Shown: positions 1-9,200 of the stretch, piece by piece
Layout: every line of letters begins with the position of its first letter
Position numbering within the stretch: the first letter of the stretch is position 1
Assembly: GCF_003054705.1 (NCBI RefSeq)
Contig: NZ_QAYX01000020.1
Span: forward strand, 124,001-188,000
Direction: 5' to 3'
DNA length: 64,000 nt
Origin: Opitutus sp. ER46
GTDB taxonomy: Bacteria > Verrucomicrobiota > Verrucomicrobiia > Opitutales > Opitutaceae
Program-made: the position numbers and the translations under genes
Notes under the pieces: generated by a model
The model's database searches: none
What the model saw: the letters and a program-made list of their open reading frames with translations, nothing else
What the model was told of the DNA's origin: nothing

Positions 1-93
1 CCCCTCGCGCACGCCACCATCGGCGGGCGCACCACCTGCTGGTCTCCCGCCCGACAGATTCTGCCCGCGCTTCGCCGCCGTCGCACCCGCTGA
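1..93 (+). CDS. C-terminal fragment, possibly an Fpg/Nei-type DNA glycosylase
   Basis: The first frame is open from base 1 to a TGA at 91-93 and encodes 30 residues, so this is the end of a gene that begins outside the window. The peptide contains GGRTTCWSPARQ, which resembles the C-terminal beta-hairpin of formamidopyrimidine-DNA glycosylase and endonuclease VIII. In those enzymes a conserved Arg inside a GR-S/T-T motif contacts DNA, and the paired CxxC zinc ligands usually follow. The second CxxC is not intact here, so it would be a zincless variant. Thirty residues are too few for a firm call; it could be an unrelated tail. Confidence 0.35.
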   Translation, partial: PLAHATIGGRTTCWSPARQILPALRRRRTR

Positions 94-162
94 GCTCAGG
101 GCGACCCGCACCGGCCGTTCTGCCCACTTGCCCCGCCCCGGGTCGGCGCGATACTGCCCACG

Positions 163-918
163 ATGGCCGCGCCGAAGAAACAACGTCTGGATGAACTGCT
201 GGTCGCCCGCGGGCTCGCCGAGTCGCGCGCCCAGGCGAAGGCGCTCATCATGAGCGGCCGCGTGCGCCATGGCACCGAACGACTCGACAAGCCCGGCAAG
301 GATTTCCCGGTCGAGACCGAGATTACCGTCGACCAGCCGCCGCGCTTCGTCAGCCGCGGCGGCGAAAAGCTCCAGGGCGCGATCGATCAGTTCCATCTCG
401 ATTTTCGCGGCGCCCATGTCCTGGACGTGGGCGCGTCCACCGGCGGGTTCACCGACTGTGCCCTGCAGGCTGGCGCCGCGGACGTGGTCTGCGTCGATGT
501 GGGCCGCGCCCAGCTCCACGCCAAGCTGCGCGGCGATCCCCGCGTCACCAACATCGAGAAGCTCAACGCGCGCTTCATCTCGCCCGCCGACCTGCCGCGC
601 CCCGCCTACGATGCGATCGTGATGGATCTCTCCTTCATCTCGCTCACGACCGTCTGGCCGGCGGTCTGGCCGCTCCTCCGCCCCGGCGGCACGCTCGTCG
701 CCCTCGTGAAGCCGCAGTTCGAAGCCGGCAAGGAGGAGGTCGACAAGGGCCGCGGCGTCATCCGGGACCCGGCGGTACAGGAAGGCGTCCTGACTCGCGT
801 CCGCGAATTCGCGCTGGCCGAACTGCCGGGCGCCGAACTCGTCGGCACGATGGACTCGCCCATCACCGGCGCCGACGGCAACCGTGAGTTTCTGCTCGGG
901 CTGCGCAAAGCGATCTGA
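163..918 (+). CDS. tlyA: TlyA/RrmJ-like S4-domain RNA methyltransferase
   Basis: Predicted SAM-dependent 2'-O-methyltransferase of the TlyA (hemolysin A) family, which in characterised members methylates 16S and 23S rRNA; cytoplasmic. The 251 residues match the family length. An S4 RNA-binding domain covers about residues 5-62. The FtsJ-like Rossmann fold follows, with the SAM loop [12 protein letters not shown] near residues 87-98. The K-D-K catalytic residues appear as K69 (SRGGEKL), D155 (MDLSFIS) and K183 ([10 protein letters not shown]). The ATG at 163 has no clear ribosome-binding site. nadK follows 73 bases downstream on the same strand, a common tlyA-nadK pairing. The family call is firm; the exact rRNA target is inferred. 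Confidence 0.93.
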   Translation: MAAPKKQRLDELLVARGLAESRAQAKALIMSGRVRHGTERLDKPGKDFPVETEITVDQPPRFVSRGGEKLQGAIDQFHLDFRGAHVLDVGASTGGFTDCALQAGAADVVCVDVGRAQLHAKLRGDPRVTNIEKLNARFISPADLPRPAYDAIVMDLSFISLTTVWPAVWPLLRPGGTLVALVKPQFEAGKEEVDKGRGVIRDPAVQEGVLTRVREFALAELPGAELVGTMDSPITGADGNREFLLGLRKAI

Positions 919-991
919 GTGGCGCCGCGCGGCCTGCCGCGCAACAAGTCCCTAGACTTCCCCGGCACCCTGCGTAGTGTCCACGCCTCGA

Positions 992-1828
992 ATGAAACCG
1001 TTGCGCAAGCTCGCGTTCGTGGTGAACGAGGACAAGGCCGGCGCCCCCGCGCTCGGCCGCGAGCTCGCGGCGATCGCCCGCCAGATGGGCGTGCAGTTCA
1101 AGTCCACCACCCGCTTCCCCCTGCCGCGCGGGTATCTGAAAGGTTGGGACGCCTGCTGCGTGATCGGCGGCGACGGCACCCTGCTCGGCGTCGCGCGCGA
1201 ATCGGCCCAATGCCGGGTTCCGATCATCGGGGTCAACCGCGGCAGCCTCGGCTTCCTCACCACGTTTTCCTCCGACGAGGCCCGCGCGCACTTTTCCGAC
1301 CTGCTCAAGGGCAAGTTCCGGGTCGAGAACCGCACCATGCTCGATTGCTCCACCGGCACCGGGTCGCACGACCTCGCGCTGAACGACGTGGTGATCAAGG
1401 ACGAGGTAAACTCGCGCCTGGTACGGCTTGAGGTGTTTGCCGACGGCGAACTCGTGACGGACTACACCTGCGACGGCCTGATCTTCTCCACGGCCACGGG
1501 CTCAACCGCCTATAATCTTTCGGCCGGAGGGCCGATCCTGCACCCCGCCGCCAGCGTCATCGCGATGACGCCCATCTGCCCACATACGCTTAGCAACCGG
1601 TCGATCATCTTTCGCGACACCGTCCGCATCCGCGTCTTCAACCGCTCCGACAGCTCCCGGCTGCTCGTGGCGATGGACGGCCAGCGCAACCTGAAGGTCA
1701 GCGCCAACGCGGTGGAGATCTCGATGGCCAAACAGCGGCTGCCGCTCGTGCAGCGGCCTGACTACTCCCACTTCACGGTGGTGCGGACGAAGCTGAACTG
1801 GAGCGGAGCCTTCGCCGAGAAGATCTGA
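992..1828 (+). CDS. nadK: NAD kinase
   Basis: ATP-dependent NAD kinase making NADP, cytoplasmic, about 278 residues. The nucleotide-binding GGDGT motif lies at residues 59-63, followed by GVNRGSLGFLT, the ALNDVVIK motif, and the Gly-rich TGSTAYNLSAGGPI segment that binds NAD. All are diagnostic for the family. I chose the ATG at 992; an in-frame GTG at 977 would add five residues. Neither start has a Shine-Dalgarno. It follows tlyA and is probably cotranscribed. Next downstream is a gene on the opposite strand, whose terminator sits in between. Confidence 0.95.
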   Translation: MKPLRKLAFVVNEDKAGAPALGRELAAIARQMGVQFKSTTRFPLPRGYLKGWDACCVIGGDGTLLGVARESAQCRVPIIGVNRGSLGFLTTFSSDEARAHFSDLLKGKFRVENRTMLDCSTGTGSHDLALNDVVIKDEVNSRLVRLEVFADGELVTDYTCDGLIFSTATGSTAYNLSAGGPILHPAASVIAMTPICPHTLSNRSIIFRDTVRIRVFNRSDSSRLLVAMDGQRNLKVSANAVEISMAKQRLPLVQRPDYSHFTVVRTKLNWSGAFAEKI

Positions 1829-1880
1829 TCTGCACCGCCCGGCCGGGCGTTGCTCCCTGCGGGCCCGGGGAAAACAAAAA

Positions 1881-1903
1881 CCCCGGCCGGAGTTCGGCCG
1901 GGG
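1881..1903 (-). terminator. Intrinsic terminator of the EF-hand gene
   Basis: A perfect 9-bp GC stem (1881-1889 with 1895-1903) closes a 5-base loop. The adjacent A-rich run at 1871-1880 reads as a T-rich tail on the minus strand. It lies 20 bases past the stop of the minus-strand gene at 1924. The hairpin could also halt convergent nadK transcription, but without a U-tract in that direction. Confidence 0.8.
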
Positions 1904-1923
1904 TCGGATGCCGCCGCTCGCGC

Positions 1924-2244
1924 CTACGATGTCGCCGGGGCCTTCTCGGCCGCCTTCGCCTTGGCGCGCTCCTCCGCCTTGCGCTTCTTGGCCTCACGGA
2001 GGGCCTTCATCTTCTCAACGTTGGCCTGCCGCTTGGCCAACTCGTCGGGGTCGAGCACCCCGTTGGCGTTCTTGTCGTACTTTTTGAGGATCTCCGCGTC
2101 CTTCTTCGCCTGGGCGGCGGCCTGTTTGGCGGACGGAGTGTCGGGGGTATCAGTACCGGCGGCGCGAACCGCGGGAGTTGCGAGCAGGCAGGAGACTGCG
2201 AGCGCGCAGACGAACATCACAGTTTTTGAGGCAGCAGTTTGCAT
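1924..2244 (-). CDS. Small secreted EF-hand protein with a basic charged tail
   Basis: A 106-residue protein with no recognised name. Residues 1-29 form a signal peptide with a hydrophobic core (VMFVCALAVSCLLA) and a cleavage-like AVRAA. A single canonical EF-hand loop, DKNANGVLDPDE, spans residues 57-68 with acidic or polar ligands at positions 1, 3, 5, 9 and 12. This predicts calcium binding in the periplasm or outside the cell. The rest is a highly charged Lys/Glu/Ala helix. One EF-hand alone usually dimerises, which is inference here. The gene stands alone with its own terminator and is not obviously coupled to the M16 protease gene ending upstream at 2323. Confidence 0.75.
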   Translation of the reverse strand: MQTAASKTVMFVCALAVSCLLATPAVRAAGTDTPDTPSAKQAAAQAKKDAEILKKYDKNANGVLDPDELAKRQANVEKMKALREAKKRKAEERAKAKAAEKAPATS

Positions 2245-2322
2245 AGCGCCGGCACCCTGGGTCGCCGCGCCCGGGATGTCGAGCCATTTGTGTAAACTTT
2301 ATTTGTCTCCGTATCCTTATTT

Positions 2323-4893
2323 TTACTTCGAGCTCGGCGTGACACTAAGCTGCACGCGCTGGGCCCGCTGGAAGTAGCGCCGGGCAAACGTCGCCAGATC
2401 GGCAATCGTCACCGCCTCGACGCGGCCATCGTAGTTCTTCCAGTCATTGATCGGTTGGCCCTGCAGCGCGTTGATGCCCACGTGCATGGCGCGCGCGGAG
2501 TTGGTCTGCAGCGCCTGCCGCCGCCCCGCCTTCAGCCGCGCCTGGCAGCGCGTCAGCTCGACCGTCGTGACCTCGCCGGCCTGCACGCGCGCGATCTCGG
2601 CATCGATTTCCGCCAGGACCTCCGCTTCGCGGCCAGGCTGGGTGCCCGCAAAGAAGTAGAACATCGCCGCTTCGAGCCCGATCACCCGGCCGGACCGCAC
2701 GAAGTACGCGAGGCCCTTTTCCTCCCGCACGCGCTCGAACAGCCGCGCGGCCATGCCGCTGAAGAGCTCATCCGCAACCTCGGCAACATAGAAGTCGGGC
2801 GCGTTCACCCGCGGTCCGGGGAAGCCCTGCAATACGACCGCTTGCTCGCGCGCTGCATGCTCGGCGAAATCGCCGGCCTTCGCCGGCAGCGCCAGCTCCG
2901 GCGCCGGCACCGCGACCGTACCCTTCGGGATCCGGCCCAGAAACGCCTTCAATCGCGGGACGAGCACCTTCGCCTCGAAATCACCCGCGACCGCCAACAC
3001 CACGTTGCCCCCGACGCACAGGCGCCGGTACAGCGCCGTCAAGTCCGCCGGGGTCAGCGCCTTCACCCCGGCCTGGTTACCCTGCGGGTCGTAAGCCAGG
3101 GGGTGGGATCCGAAAAACTGCTCGCGCAGCCGCTTCCGGGCATGTGTCACCACGTCGTCGTCGTCCTGTTGCAGCGCCGCGATCAGCGCCTCCCGCTCCG
3201 TGGCGAAGGTGGCGGGCTTGAAGGCGGGGGCGAGCACCGCATCAGTCAGGACCTCCAGCGCCCGGTCGACGTCCGTCGGCAGCACTTCCACGCCGAGGCC
3301 CAGGCTGTTGTTGCCGGAAAACGGGAAAAACGCGCCGCCCACCTCCTCGATGTACTGCGCCACCTCGGCCGCGCTGCGGCGCCGGGTATCCTTCGCCAGC
3401 ATCGTCGCCAACAGCGAGGTCGCCCCGCGTTTGCCGGCCGACTCGAAAAGCGGCCCGCCCTGCAGGAGAAAACGGAAATGCAGGTTGGGCAGCCGCTGGT
3501 CGGGTTGCAGAAGCAACCTGACCCCATTGGGCAGGCGCACCTCCGTGAAGTCCGTCGTGGCCGCCCGGCCCTCGACGGACGTTCCGACCTTCGGGGCCGC
3601 CGCGGTCGGATTCAGCGAGATCGCCGTCCGCCGCTCCGGCACGAGATAACGGGCGGCCACAGCCCGCACCGCCGCCGGTGTCACCGCCCGCAGTTGCGTG
3701 AAATAGGCCCGGCTGTAGTCGAGGTCGCCGATCACCACTTCCGCCGCGCCCAACTGTCCCGCCTGGCCGCTCATGGTCTTTCGGGTATTGATCTCGCCCA
3801 CCACCAGTTGTCGCAGCGCCTTCTTCAACTGCGCGGCCGTGCACCCGCGGACCGCAATGCGCGCCAGCAGGCGCTCCACCGCCACGGTGGCCCGCGCCCG
3901 CTTTTCGGCCGCGCAGGTGAACGAGACGCAGAACAGGCCGTTCGTGCCCGGATTCCAACTGGAGGCATCGATGCTGTGCACAAGTTTCGCCCGCTCACGC
4001 ACCTCCTGCCAAAGGACGGAGCTGTCGCCCTGCCCCAGAACCGTGGCGAGCAGGTCGAGCACGGGCGCATCTTCATGCGCCAGTCCGGGAATCGGCCACG
4101 CCAGAACCGCCCGCGTCACCTCCACGTCCTCAAATCGGTGCTCGGCACGCGGGCCGAGCTGCCGCGGTTCCTCCGGCACCAGCACCGACGCCAGCGCCGT
4201 GCGCGTCGCAGCGCCGAAGTGCTCCTGCACCTGACGCAGCACGTCCGCCGGCTCCACGTCGCCCACCACCACCACCACGAGATTGTTCGGCACGTACCGC
4301 TCCCGGTAGTACGCGACCAACTGGTCACGGGTGATGCCGGCGAACACGTCCCGGTGGCCGATCACCGGATGGCGATACGGGTGTTCACGGAACGCCGTCG
4401 CAAACATCGCCTCCCACAGCCGGTCGTCCGGATCATCCTTGGTCATCGCGATCTCCCGCAGGATGACGTCCTTCTCCTTGGCCACCTCGTCGGCCGGCAA
4501 GGTCGAGTGCAGGACCGCATCCGCCAGGATGTCGATCGCCACACCGGTATGTTCGCTCGGAAGATCGATGTAGTACACGGTCCGGTCGAACGTCGTGTAC
4601 GCATTGATATAGCCGCCATGCGCCTGGACTGTCGCGCTGATCTCGCGTCCGGCCCGACGTTCGGTGCCCTTGAAAAGCATGTGCTCCAGGTAATGCGAGA
4701 GCCCCGCCCCGAGATGCATACCTTCGTGGATGCTCCCGGTCTTCACCCAGACCTGAACCGAGGCCAGCGCAGCCGAGGTGTCCCGCTTGACCAGCAACGT
4801 CACGCCATTGGGCAGAACGGTCCGGGCAACCGGCTCAGCCCAAAATCGCTCCAACATCCCGATGTCACGCCCCGCAGAGGTCTTGGTTGCCAT
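2323..4893 (-). CDS. M16 zinc metalloprotease, two-domain fused form
   Basis: Insulinase/pitrilysin-family (M16) peptidase of 856 residues. The inverted zinc motif HYLEH lies at residues 67-71, with downstream acidic residues in EKDVILREIAMTKDDPD that supply the third ligand. The C-terminal half (about residue 440 on) repeats the fold, beginning FTEVRLPNGVRLLLQ, but has no HxxEH, as expected for the inactive partner domain. Two M16 units are thus joined in one chain, like pitrilysin or a fused PqqF/L pair. No signal peptide is visible at the ATG, so the product appears cytoplasmic, unlike many secreted bacterial M16 proteases. The substrate is not predictable from sequence. Confidence 0.92.
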   Translation of the reverse strand: MATKTSAGRDIGMLERFWAEPVARTVLPNGVTLLVKRDTSAALASVQVWVKTGSIHEGMHLGAGLSHYLEHMLFKGTERRAGREISATVQAHGGYINAYTTFDRTVYYIDLPSEHTGVAIDILADAVLHSTLPADEVAKEKDVILREIAMTKDDPDDRLWEAMFATAFREHPYRHPVIGHRDVFAGITRDQLVAYYRERYVPNNLVVVVVGDVEPADVLRQVQEHFGAATRTALASVLVPEEPRQLGPRAEHRFEDVEVTRAVLAWPIPGLAHEDAPVLDLLATVLGQGDSSVLWQEVRERAKLVHSIDASSWNPGTNGLFCVSFTCAAEKRARATVAVERLLARIAVRGCTAAQLKKALRQLVVGEINTRKTMSGQAGQLGAAEVVIGDLDYSRAYFTQLRAVTPAAVRAVAARYLVPERRTAISLNPTAAAPKVGTSVEGRAATTDFTEVRLPNGVRLLLQPDQRLPNLHFRFLLQGGPLFESAGKRGATSLLATMLAKDTRRRSAAEVAQYIEEVGGAFFPFSGNNSLGLGVEVLPTDVDRALEVLTDAVLAPAFKPATFATEREALIAALQQDDDDVVTHARKRLREQFFGSHPLAYDPQGNQAGVKALTPADLTALYRRLCVGGNVVLAVAGDFEAKVLVPRLKAFLGRIPKGTVAVPAPELALPAKAGDFAEHAAREQAVVLQGFPGPRVNAPDFYVAEVADELFSGMAARLFERVREEKGLAYFVRSGRVIGLEAAMFYFFAGTQPGREAEVLAEIDAEIARVQAGEVTTVELTRCQARLKAGRRQALQTNSARAMHVGINALQGQPINDWKNYDGRVEAVTIADLATFARRYFQRAQRVQLSVTPSSK

Positions 4894-5019
4894 ATCCCCG
4901 CAATCTAGCCCCGCGGCCCCCCCTTGGGTCGACCGAAAACACAGGCGGCCGACAAGGGGTCCTGCCGCCCTCCTTCCCCGGGGATATCCGGCGCTCGTCC
5001 CCGTTCCTGCGCACGGCGA

Positions 5020-5460
5020 TCAGGCCGCTCCGAAGGCCTCCGCAGAGGTGGTCCCCCGAGAACGCGGCCGGACCGGCTGGAACGGCTTTACGAAGGCGTC
5101 ATCAAAATCAAAGACATCCGCGAAATCCTCCCGGCGGTCATTCTCAGTTTTCGAGAACACATTATACTCGATCAAATTGAATACTATATCGCCTATATCA
5201 CGGCAGTTCTGAATACCCCAAGTATTCAACACCGTCTTCGCCAGCGGACCAAACTGCTCGAGCGCATAGGCACGCAGCCCATCCAGCAATTCGGGGCCAC
5301 TCACGTGTCGCGAACGCTCTGCCCGCACGGCATCACGCTTGCGCAACTCCTTGACCGTGTGCTCCAAGCCCAATCGGACGAAATCGTAGGCCTTGCGGTC
5401 ATACCGCGAGTCCTCCTTGCAGATTTGGGCGACGATCTCGGAAAAATCCGGGTTTTGCAT
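5020..5460 (-). CDS. Minf_1886-like conserved protein of unknown function
   Basis: A 146-residue protein starting MQNPDFSEIVAQICKED. The opening, the YDRKAYDFVRLGLEHTV segment and the NTWGIQNCRDIGDIVFNLIE segment fit the small uncharacterised family I know as Minf_1886, found in Verrucomicrobiota and Planctomycetota. No function is established. I chose the ATG at 5458-5460 because the family begins close to this motif; the frame is open 26 residues further up but with unconvincing sequence. The C-terminus is charged and probably disordered. The gene diverges from fur. DNA at 5155-5235 is noticeably richer in A and T than its surroundings, although it encodes the conserved part. Confidence 0.7.
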   Translation of the reverse strand: MQNPDFSEIVAQICKEDSRYDRKAYDFVRLGLEHTVKELRKRDAVRAERSRHVSGPELLDGLRAYALEQFGPLAKTVLNTWGIQNCRDIGDIVFNLIEYNVFSKTENDRREDFADVFDFDDAFVKPFQPVRPRSRGTTSAEAFGAA

Positions 5461-5544
5461 GAGCCGATTGACGCGAGATTGGCACACCCGCCCCGCCCGC
5501 GCAACCCTCGAGCCGTCGCTTGGGCCGGGCAATTGCATATGCGT

Positions 5545-5565
5545 GTTATTGCTAACGAGTATTAT
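5545..5565 (+). promoter_or_regulatory. AT-rich candidate promoter/operator upstream of fur
   Basis: In the 145-bp divergent gap, an AT-rich patch contains GTTATTGCTAAC (a GTTA/TAAC inverted repeat) followed by TATTAT at 5560-5565, which resembles a -10 element about 40 bases before the fur ATG. No good -35 was found at the right spacing. Fur-family genes are often autoregulated, so this is a reasonable operator candidate, but only a guess. Confidence 0.25.
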
Positions 5566-5605
5566 CTGGAAATTCCCCTATGCGGCGTCAAAATCGCCGT
5601 GAAAC

Positions 5606-6142
5606 ATGATCGCTTCGACTCAACCGAACCCCTCCCTTCCTCCGGCCGCCAAGCCGGTAGCCAAGCCTTCCACTCCGGTGGAGCTTGCCACGGCAAAGCT
5701 TAAAGCCGCTGGCTTGCGCATCACGCAGCCTCGCCTCGCCATTCTGGGTGCCATGAGCAAGCGCACCCAGCCGACGAGCATCGAACAGATTCACGAGGAT
5801 GTGGGCGCGGACAACTGCGATCTCGTCACCGTCTACCGCTGCGTCGCCGCTTTCGAGGAAATCGGCGTCGTTCGCCGGGCGTTCTTCCACAACGGCACCG
5901 CGATGTACGAGATGAATCTCGGCGGGCCGGCCCGTTACCACGTCGTCTGCAAGCAGACGAATCGTATCGAAGAGCTGGATGACGCGACCACCGAAGAACT
6001 TAGAAAAGCCGTCGAGGCCGTCCAGCAGAAGCTCCGCGATCGCGGCTTCACCGACGTCGAGCACATCGTCGAGTTCTTTGGCGTTGCTCCCCAAGCCGCC
6101 GCCACACCGGCCCCTGCCGCTGCCGTCGCCGCTCAGGTCTGA
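5606..6142 (+). CDS. Fur-family transcriptional regulator lacking canonical zinc cysteines
   Basis: A 178-residue regulator. The winged-helix DNA-binding domain (about residues 28-105) is typical: AAGLRITQPRLAILGAM, then the recognition region CDLVTVYRCVAAFEE and GVVRRAFFHNGTAMYEM. The dimerisation half is unusual. Where Fur has a His-rich HHDHLVCxxC segment, this protein has RYHVVCKQTNRIEEL, with only one His and one Cys. No second CxxC pair follows, so the structural zinc site appears lost. The C-terminus is an Ala/Pro tail. There is a long, probably disordered N-terminal extension before the helix-turn-helix. Which metal, if any, it senses cannot be told. It is monocistronic with a clear terminator. 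Confidence 0.88.
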   Translation: MIASTQPNPSLPPAAKPVAKPSTPVELATAKLKAAGLRITQPRLAILGAMSKRTQPTSIEQIHEDVGADNCDLVTVYRCVAAFEEIGVVRRAFFHNGTAMYEMNLGGPARYHVVCKQTNRIEELDDATTEELRKAVEAVQQKLRDRGFTDVEHIVEFFGVAPQAAATPAPAAAVAAQV

Positions 6143-6169
6143 GCTTATTCTTTTCTAGCCCAATACTTA

Positions 6170-6197
6170 GCGCGAGCCCATTGGCTCGCGCTTTTTT
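6170..6197 (+). terminator. Intrinsic terminator of the Fur-family gene
   Basis: A 9-bp stem (6170-6178 with 6183-6191) has a 4-base loop and six T residues at 6192-6197. It sits 28 bases after the fur stop. Confidence 0.9.
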
Positions 6198-6250
6198 GTG
6201 CGATGCTCCCCAGCGCGTGTCCGCACTCGCTCCCGCGCACCCGCCCGGGA

Positions 6251-9200
6251 CTACGCCGGTGGTTCCGCCGTAAGCCGAATGCGCGGATCGAGCCACAGGA
6301 GCAGGAGGTCGCTCACAAGGGTGCCGACCATACCTAACACGCTAAGCACCATTAGCATCGAGCCAGCGAGATAGACATCCTCCGCGACGAGGGCATCGAG
6401 CAACGTGGGACCTACCATCGGCAGGCTCAGGACCATCGCCACGATCGCACCGCCCGAGACGAGCTGCGGGAAAAGTCCGCCGAGACTCGAAACCAGCGGA
6501 TTCAACGCCAGCCGCACCGGATATTTCAGCAACAGGCGGATCGGCCTGAGGCCTTTGGCACGTGCGGTTGTTACGTATGGCTTCTTCAGTTCGTCCAACA
6601 GATTTGCCCGCATCACGCGGATCATCCCGGCGGCCGAGCCGAACCCCAGAACCATCACCGGGAGCCAGAGGTGCTTCAACAGATCGACGATCTTGGGCCA
6701 GTTCCAGCCGCGCATCGTCGCAAACTCCGGTGAAAACAGACCGTCGATGTTTAATCCAAGCCAACGCTTCGCCGCGTACATCGTGATCAAAGCCAGCAGG
6801 AACGAGGGTACCGACATCGCCAGGAACGCCCCGAATGTGAGGACGTAGTCCCCGACCGAGTACTGGCGCACGGCGGAGAATATTCCCGCCGGCAATGCCA
6901 CCGCCCACGTAAAGATGACCGTGGCGACCGACACCACGAGCGTCAGCATCACCCGATCCCCGATCACCTCGCTCACCGGCTTCTCGTGCTCCATCGACAA
7001 GCCCAGATTGCCCTGCAACAGGCCGGCGTCCTGCGACTCGAAGCTAACGAACCACTTGAAGCCCATCCAGCGCGCGTACCGTTCAAGCAACGGTTCATCC
7101 AGGTGAAAGCTCTTCCGCAACTCGGCCGCAAGAGCCTCCGCCTCCCCGCCTCCCTGCATCTCCAGCCGCATCACCCGCACCGTCGCGAAATCGCCCGGTG
7201 GCAACTGCACCAGGGCAAAAACGATCAGTGACACGACCAGCAGCGTCGGGACCATCAGCAGGAGCCGGCGCCCAATCAGCGGGTGGCGCCCGGCCAGCAG
7301 CACCACCACCAGCCCCGCCGCGGCCAGAATCAGGCCGCCCAGCATCCGCCCGAACCACGTGGGGCGCTCCGCGTCTGCCGCCAGCATGCCGGCGCCGAGC
7401 CCCGGCTCCGGCACGATGTGCGCCACTGCCCGTTTCGTGGCCGCGAAGGTCAGGGGGTCCTCCGCCGGCTTGTCCCAGAAATAGGTTTCGATCCCGGCGT
7501 TCGCTGGCGACTGGAAGTTGCCGCCGAACAGCGCGGTCCGGGGCACGTTGCGGAAGCCATTCTTGACCACCACGAGCTGCGGCGGAGGCGTCGCAATGCT
7601 GATGCTCCACACCTGCTCCGCCGCGATCGCCAACACCTGCTGGAAATGCGCGATCCGCGCCGGCTCCGACGTCAGCGCGAGGGTCTCGTCCAGGAGTTCC
7701 ATCGCCCGCCGGAGTGGGTGTCCCACGGGGGGCTCGATCGCGCTCGGCCGCCGCGCCGCCGGGTCACCATAGCGTCCGCCATATTGATACCAGGCACCAA
7801 ACCCGGGCGCGTAGAAGGCCTCGAAATACGTAGGCACGAAATTCCGCGGCTCCACCAGCGGGTAGAATTCACTCTCCCCGGTCCAGACCGTGATGTCGTG
7901 CTCCAGCGTGAGCTTCTCCTGTTCAAACAGCCGGCGCGCGCGCATCCGATACGCCGCCCGCACCCCCACCGCCGCCCAGTCATCGATCACAAACTGCGCC
8001 GGGCCCTCAATCGTGTAATCACTCAGCGTGATCATGAACCCCATGCGCGTGCCGTCCGGAAAAGTGCGGTAGCCTTCCGCGTCGCGCTGGGTCAGCCCGA
8101 GTTCGTCAAGCAGGCGGTTGGCCCGTGCCGGATCGTACTCGATGAACGAATTCCGCAGCGGCTCGTAGGCGTACGGTGAGTCCGGCGGCGGCGCGAGCTG
8201 GGCCGGCGTCACCGCGTTGTTGAACTCCGCCCGGATGATCTCCGGCCGGTTGATCGCCAGCGACAGCGCCTGCCGGAACCGCGCCTCGTTCAGCAGCGCG
8301 TGCTTCCACCGCGTCTCCGGTCGCGCCGGATCCACGCGGCGATTCAGGTTCGGGAACAGCGTGAAGAGGGACTGCGTGCTGGGTTTCCAGTGATACACCG
8401 CGTAGCCGTTCCGCTCCGCGTTATCCATCAGCAGCGTGTAGTCCTCGTAACGAATGTGGCGGTCCTGCATCGAGGGCTCGCCGTTCGCCGCCGCCATCGC
8501 AATGAGGTTGTTGCTGCGCACGTCCATCACCAGGCGGTCGAGATAGGGCAGCTGGTTGCCCTGCGTGTCCACGGCCCAGTAATACGGATTGCGCACGAAA
8601 ATTTGCGGCGGCGTCGCCCGGAACGTGTGTGGCACCCATGGCCAGAGCCGCGGATGCTCCGGGTTCATGTGGTGCTTCACGTGCTTGTACAGCGCGATCG
8701 GGCTCGTGAGCTTGAGCGCCTGCATCGTGCGCCTGATCAGGGCCTGGTCGCCGAGCGCGGGATGGTAGCGCCGCAGGTAATGCTCCGGCACCACGTGCTC
8801 CGAAAAGTCCTCGTAGTTCATGCTGGTCGACGCCAGCCGCTCCAGGAACAGCGGGTTCGGCTCGTCGAACACGAACCGCACGTTCAGGTCGTCGATCTTC
8901 TCCACCCGCCCGAGCGTCGCGCCGGCCCGCAGCAGGTTCCGCGGCTGCGCCTCAAAGTACCCGAGCTCATCCCGGTACCAATACAGGATGTCCTCGGTCG
9001 TCACCGGATGCCCATCGGACCAACGCACTCCCGCGCGCAACGTGAACCGGTAAACCCGAAAGTCGGGTGACACCTGCCAGGACTTCGCCAGGTGCGGAAC
9101 AATCGGATACCCATGCGGCGACCAGCGCACGAGATTCGACGCCGAAAGCCGCCAGTAGATCGTGTTCAGGTCGGTAATGGAATTCACCAGCCGGTGCCAC

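Noticed and set aside
2455-4908. An 817-codon plus-strand open frame
   Set aside because: Antisense to the M16 protease, with an Arg/His/Gln-rich translation and no motifs.
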